A stretch of DNA of 64,000 nt from contig JAKSZP010014469.1 in assembly GCA_022478985.1 (NCBI GenBank), forward strand, positions 186,001-250,000. Direction: 5' to 3'. Below are positions 63,371-64,000 of the stretch, piece after piece; the first letter of the stretch is position 1; the number at the start of each line of letters is the position of its first letter. The position numbers and the translations under genes are program-made. The notes below the pieces were generated by a model. It was not told where the DNA came from and did no database searches. It was given only the letters and a program-made list of their open reading frames with translations. Source of the stretch: Massospora cicadina (lineage: Eukaryota > Entomophthoromycota > Entomophthoromycetes > Entomophthorales > Entomophthoraceae).

Positions 63371-64000
63371 CTGGCGGAGTAATTTTTCAGATAGTCTCCA
63401 CCTTGGCCAGTTGAGGTTTCAGCCCCTTTGCATCTACCAATCCCAAGGTACTCTTGTTGGTCCTAGAAGAAGTGGCATTTGCGGGGCTTATTCTTATTGT
63501 TGGCCTCAGCAAGCTGGCGGAATACCGCCTCAAATGGGTATGAATCTCAGAAAACGTTTGAGAAATTACATTGATATTGTCAAGGTACAAAAGAATGAAT
63601 GACAGTTTCAGGTCTCTAAGGATAGTGTTCATGGAACCTTGTAACGTAGCTGAGGGCGTTACATAGCCCTTAAGGCATATGTGTTGGTTGAAAGAGCCCC
63701 TTGGATGTAATCATGGTGCATTTCTCCTGTACCACTGCAGGAAACTCAATTTGTCAATAACCCAATATCAAATCCGTTGCTGAGAAATAGAGAGCTCCTC
63801 CCAATCAATCCAAAGCACCATCAATTTGTGGCAAGGGATAAAAGTCCTTCTTGGTGTTACTGTTATGCTTCCAGTAGTCTATTACTACCCAGTTGGTACT
63901 GTCCTTCTTTTTTACAATTATAACGGGCAAAGATTGCGGACTCTTTAACAGTTCTATCATCCACTGCTCCAGTAGATTCTCCATTTCCTTAGTAACTAAT
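63371..64000 (-). pseudogene. Element C reverse transcriptase, runs off the window
   Basis: The minus frame 63387-63632 gives MNTILRDLKLSFILLYLDNI, then NVISQTFSEIHTHLRR, corresponding to MDTILGDLKISCILVYLDNI of element B; the active-site motif is again YLDN. Before it the strand shows GTNWVVID-type RT fingers near 63850-63890 (NWVVIDYWKHN), a YPLPQIDGALDWLGGALYFS region (about 63775-63830) and ITSKGLFQP near 63690-63705. The element's 5' part lies beyond 64000. Confidence 0.82.

Noticed and set aside
1..64000. Alternative genetic code to explain in-frame stops
   Set aside because: Stops of all three types and frameshifts occur in the same domains, catalytic residues are also lost, and nested insertions show decay; pseudogenisation explains it better.
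1..64000. CRISPR arrays, bacterial operons, phage genes
   Set aside because: No regularly spaced short repeats, no ribosome binding site pattern and only eukaryotic retroelement genes were seen.

Overview
This window reads as a gene-poor, repeat-filled heterochromatic block of a eukaryotic nuclear genome, most likely fungal. It is a graveyard of Ty3/Gypsy (Metaviridae-like) LTR retrotransposons, one of them a chromovirus, broken by stop codons, frameshifts and transition-type substitutions and separated by long AT-rich stretches without recognisable genes. No bacterial features, rRNA genes or intact host genes were recognised. The host is inferred only from the type of elements and the base composition. 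The species cannot be named, and a centromeric or pericentromeric position is possible but untested.

Layout. Element A (+ strand) starts left of the window (gag-protease linker, protease, dUTPase-like domain, reverse transcriptase) and is split inside its RT by element B (+, 2139-9918), a complete two-LTR element flanked by an exact 5-bp target duplication GGCTA. A resumes at 9919 and ends near 12.0 kb. 12.4-16.3 kb holds a 209-codon minus-strand ORF of unknown origin, a possible solo LTR and the integrase of element E. 17.0-21.8 kb is AT-rich. Element J (21.8-26.0 kb) has two LTRs and a decayed gag but no pol. 26.0-31.5 kb is another AT-rich block. Element K (about 31.5-35.3 kb) has gag and protease; its protease is split by a 1.47-kb insertion with a 201-codon ORF. 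Element F (minus, 38.7-45.2 kb) has both LTRs, gag, protease, dUTPase-like, RT, RNase H and integrase segments, and a solo LTR sits inside its 5' LTR. Element G (+, 45.3-51.1 kb) has its integrase split by a non-coding terminal-repeat element. Element H (+, about 52.5-54.5 kb) carries a tRNA-derived SINE in its integrase and is then cut by element C (minus, B family). C is cut inside RNase H by chromovirus D (minus, 56.6-63.0 kb, TSD ATTTG), and D is cut between RT and RNase H by an 854-bp solo LTR (TSD GCACC). C runs off the right end.

How the parts fit. A, B, C, F and G share a retropepsin / RT / RNase H / HHCC integrase / GPY-F architecture without a chromodomain. In A, B, F and G a segment between protease and RT resembles the trimeric dUTPase fold; this is the most notable candidate for an under-described feature. 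D is a separate lineage with a chromodomain after the integrase. Two very short retroposed tails (23 and 43 nt) sharing an identical 3' end, each with long target duplications, and the SINE show that target-primed reverse transcription of small RNAs also acted here. Every motif was read by eye from translations. No search or alignment was run.
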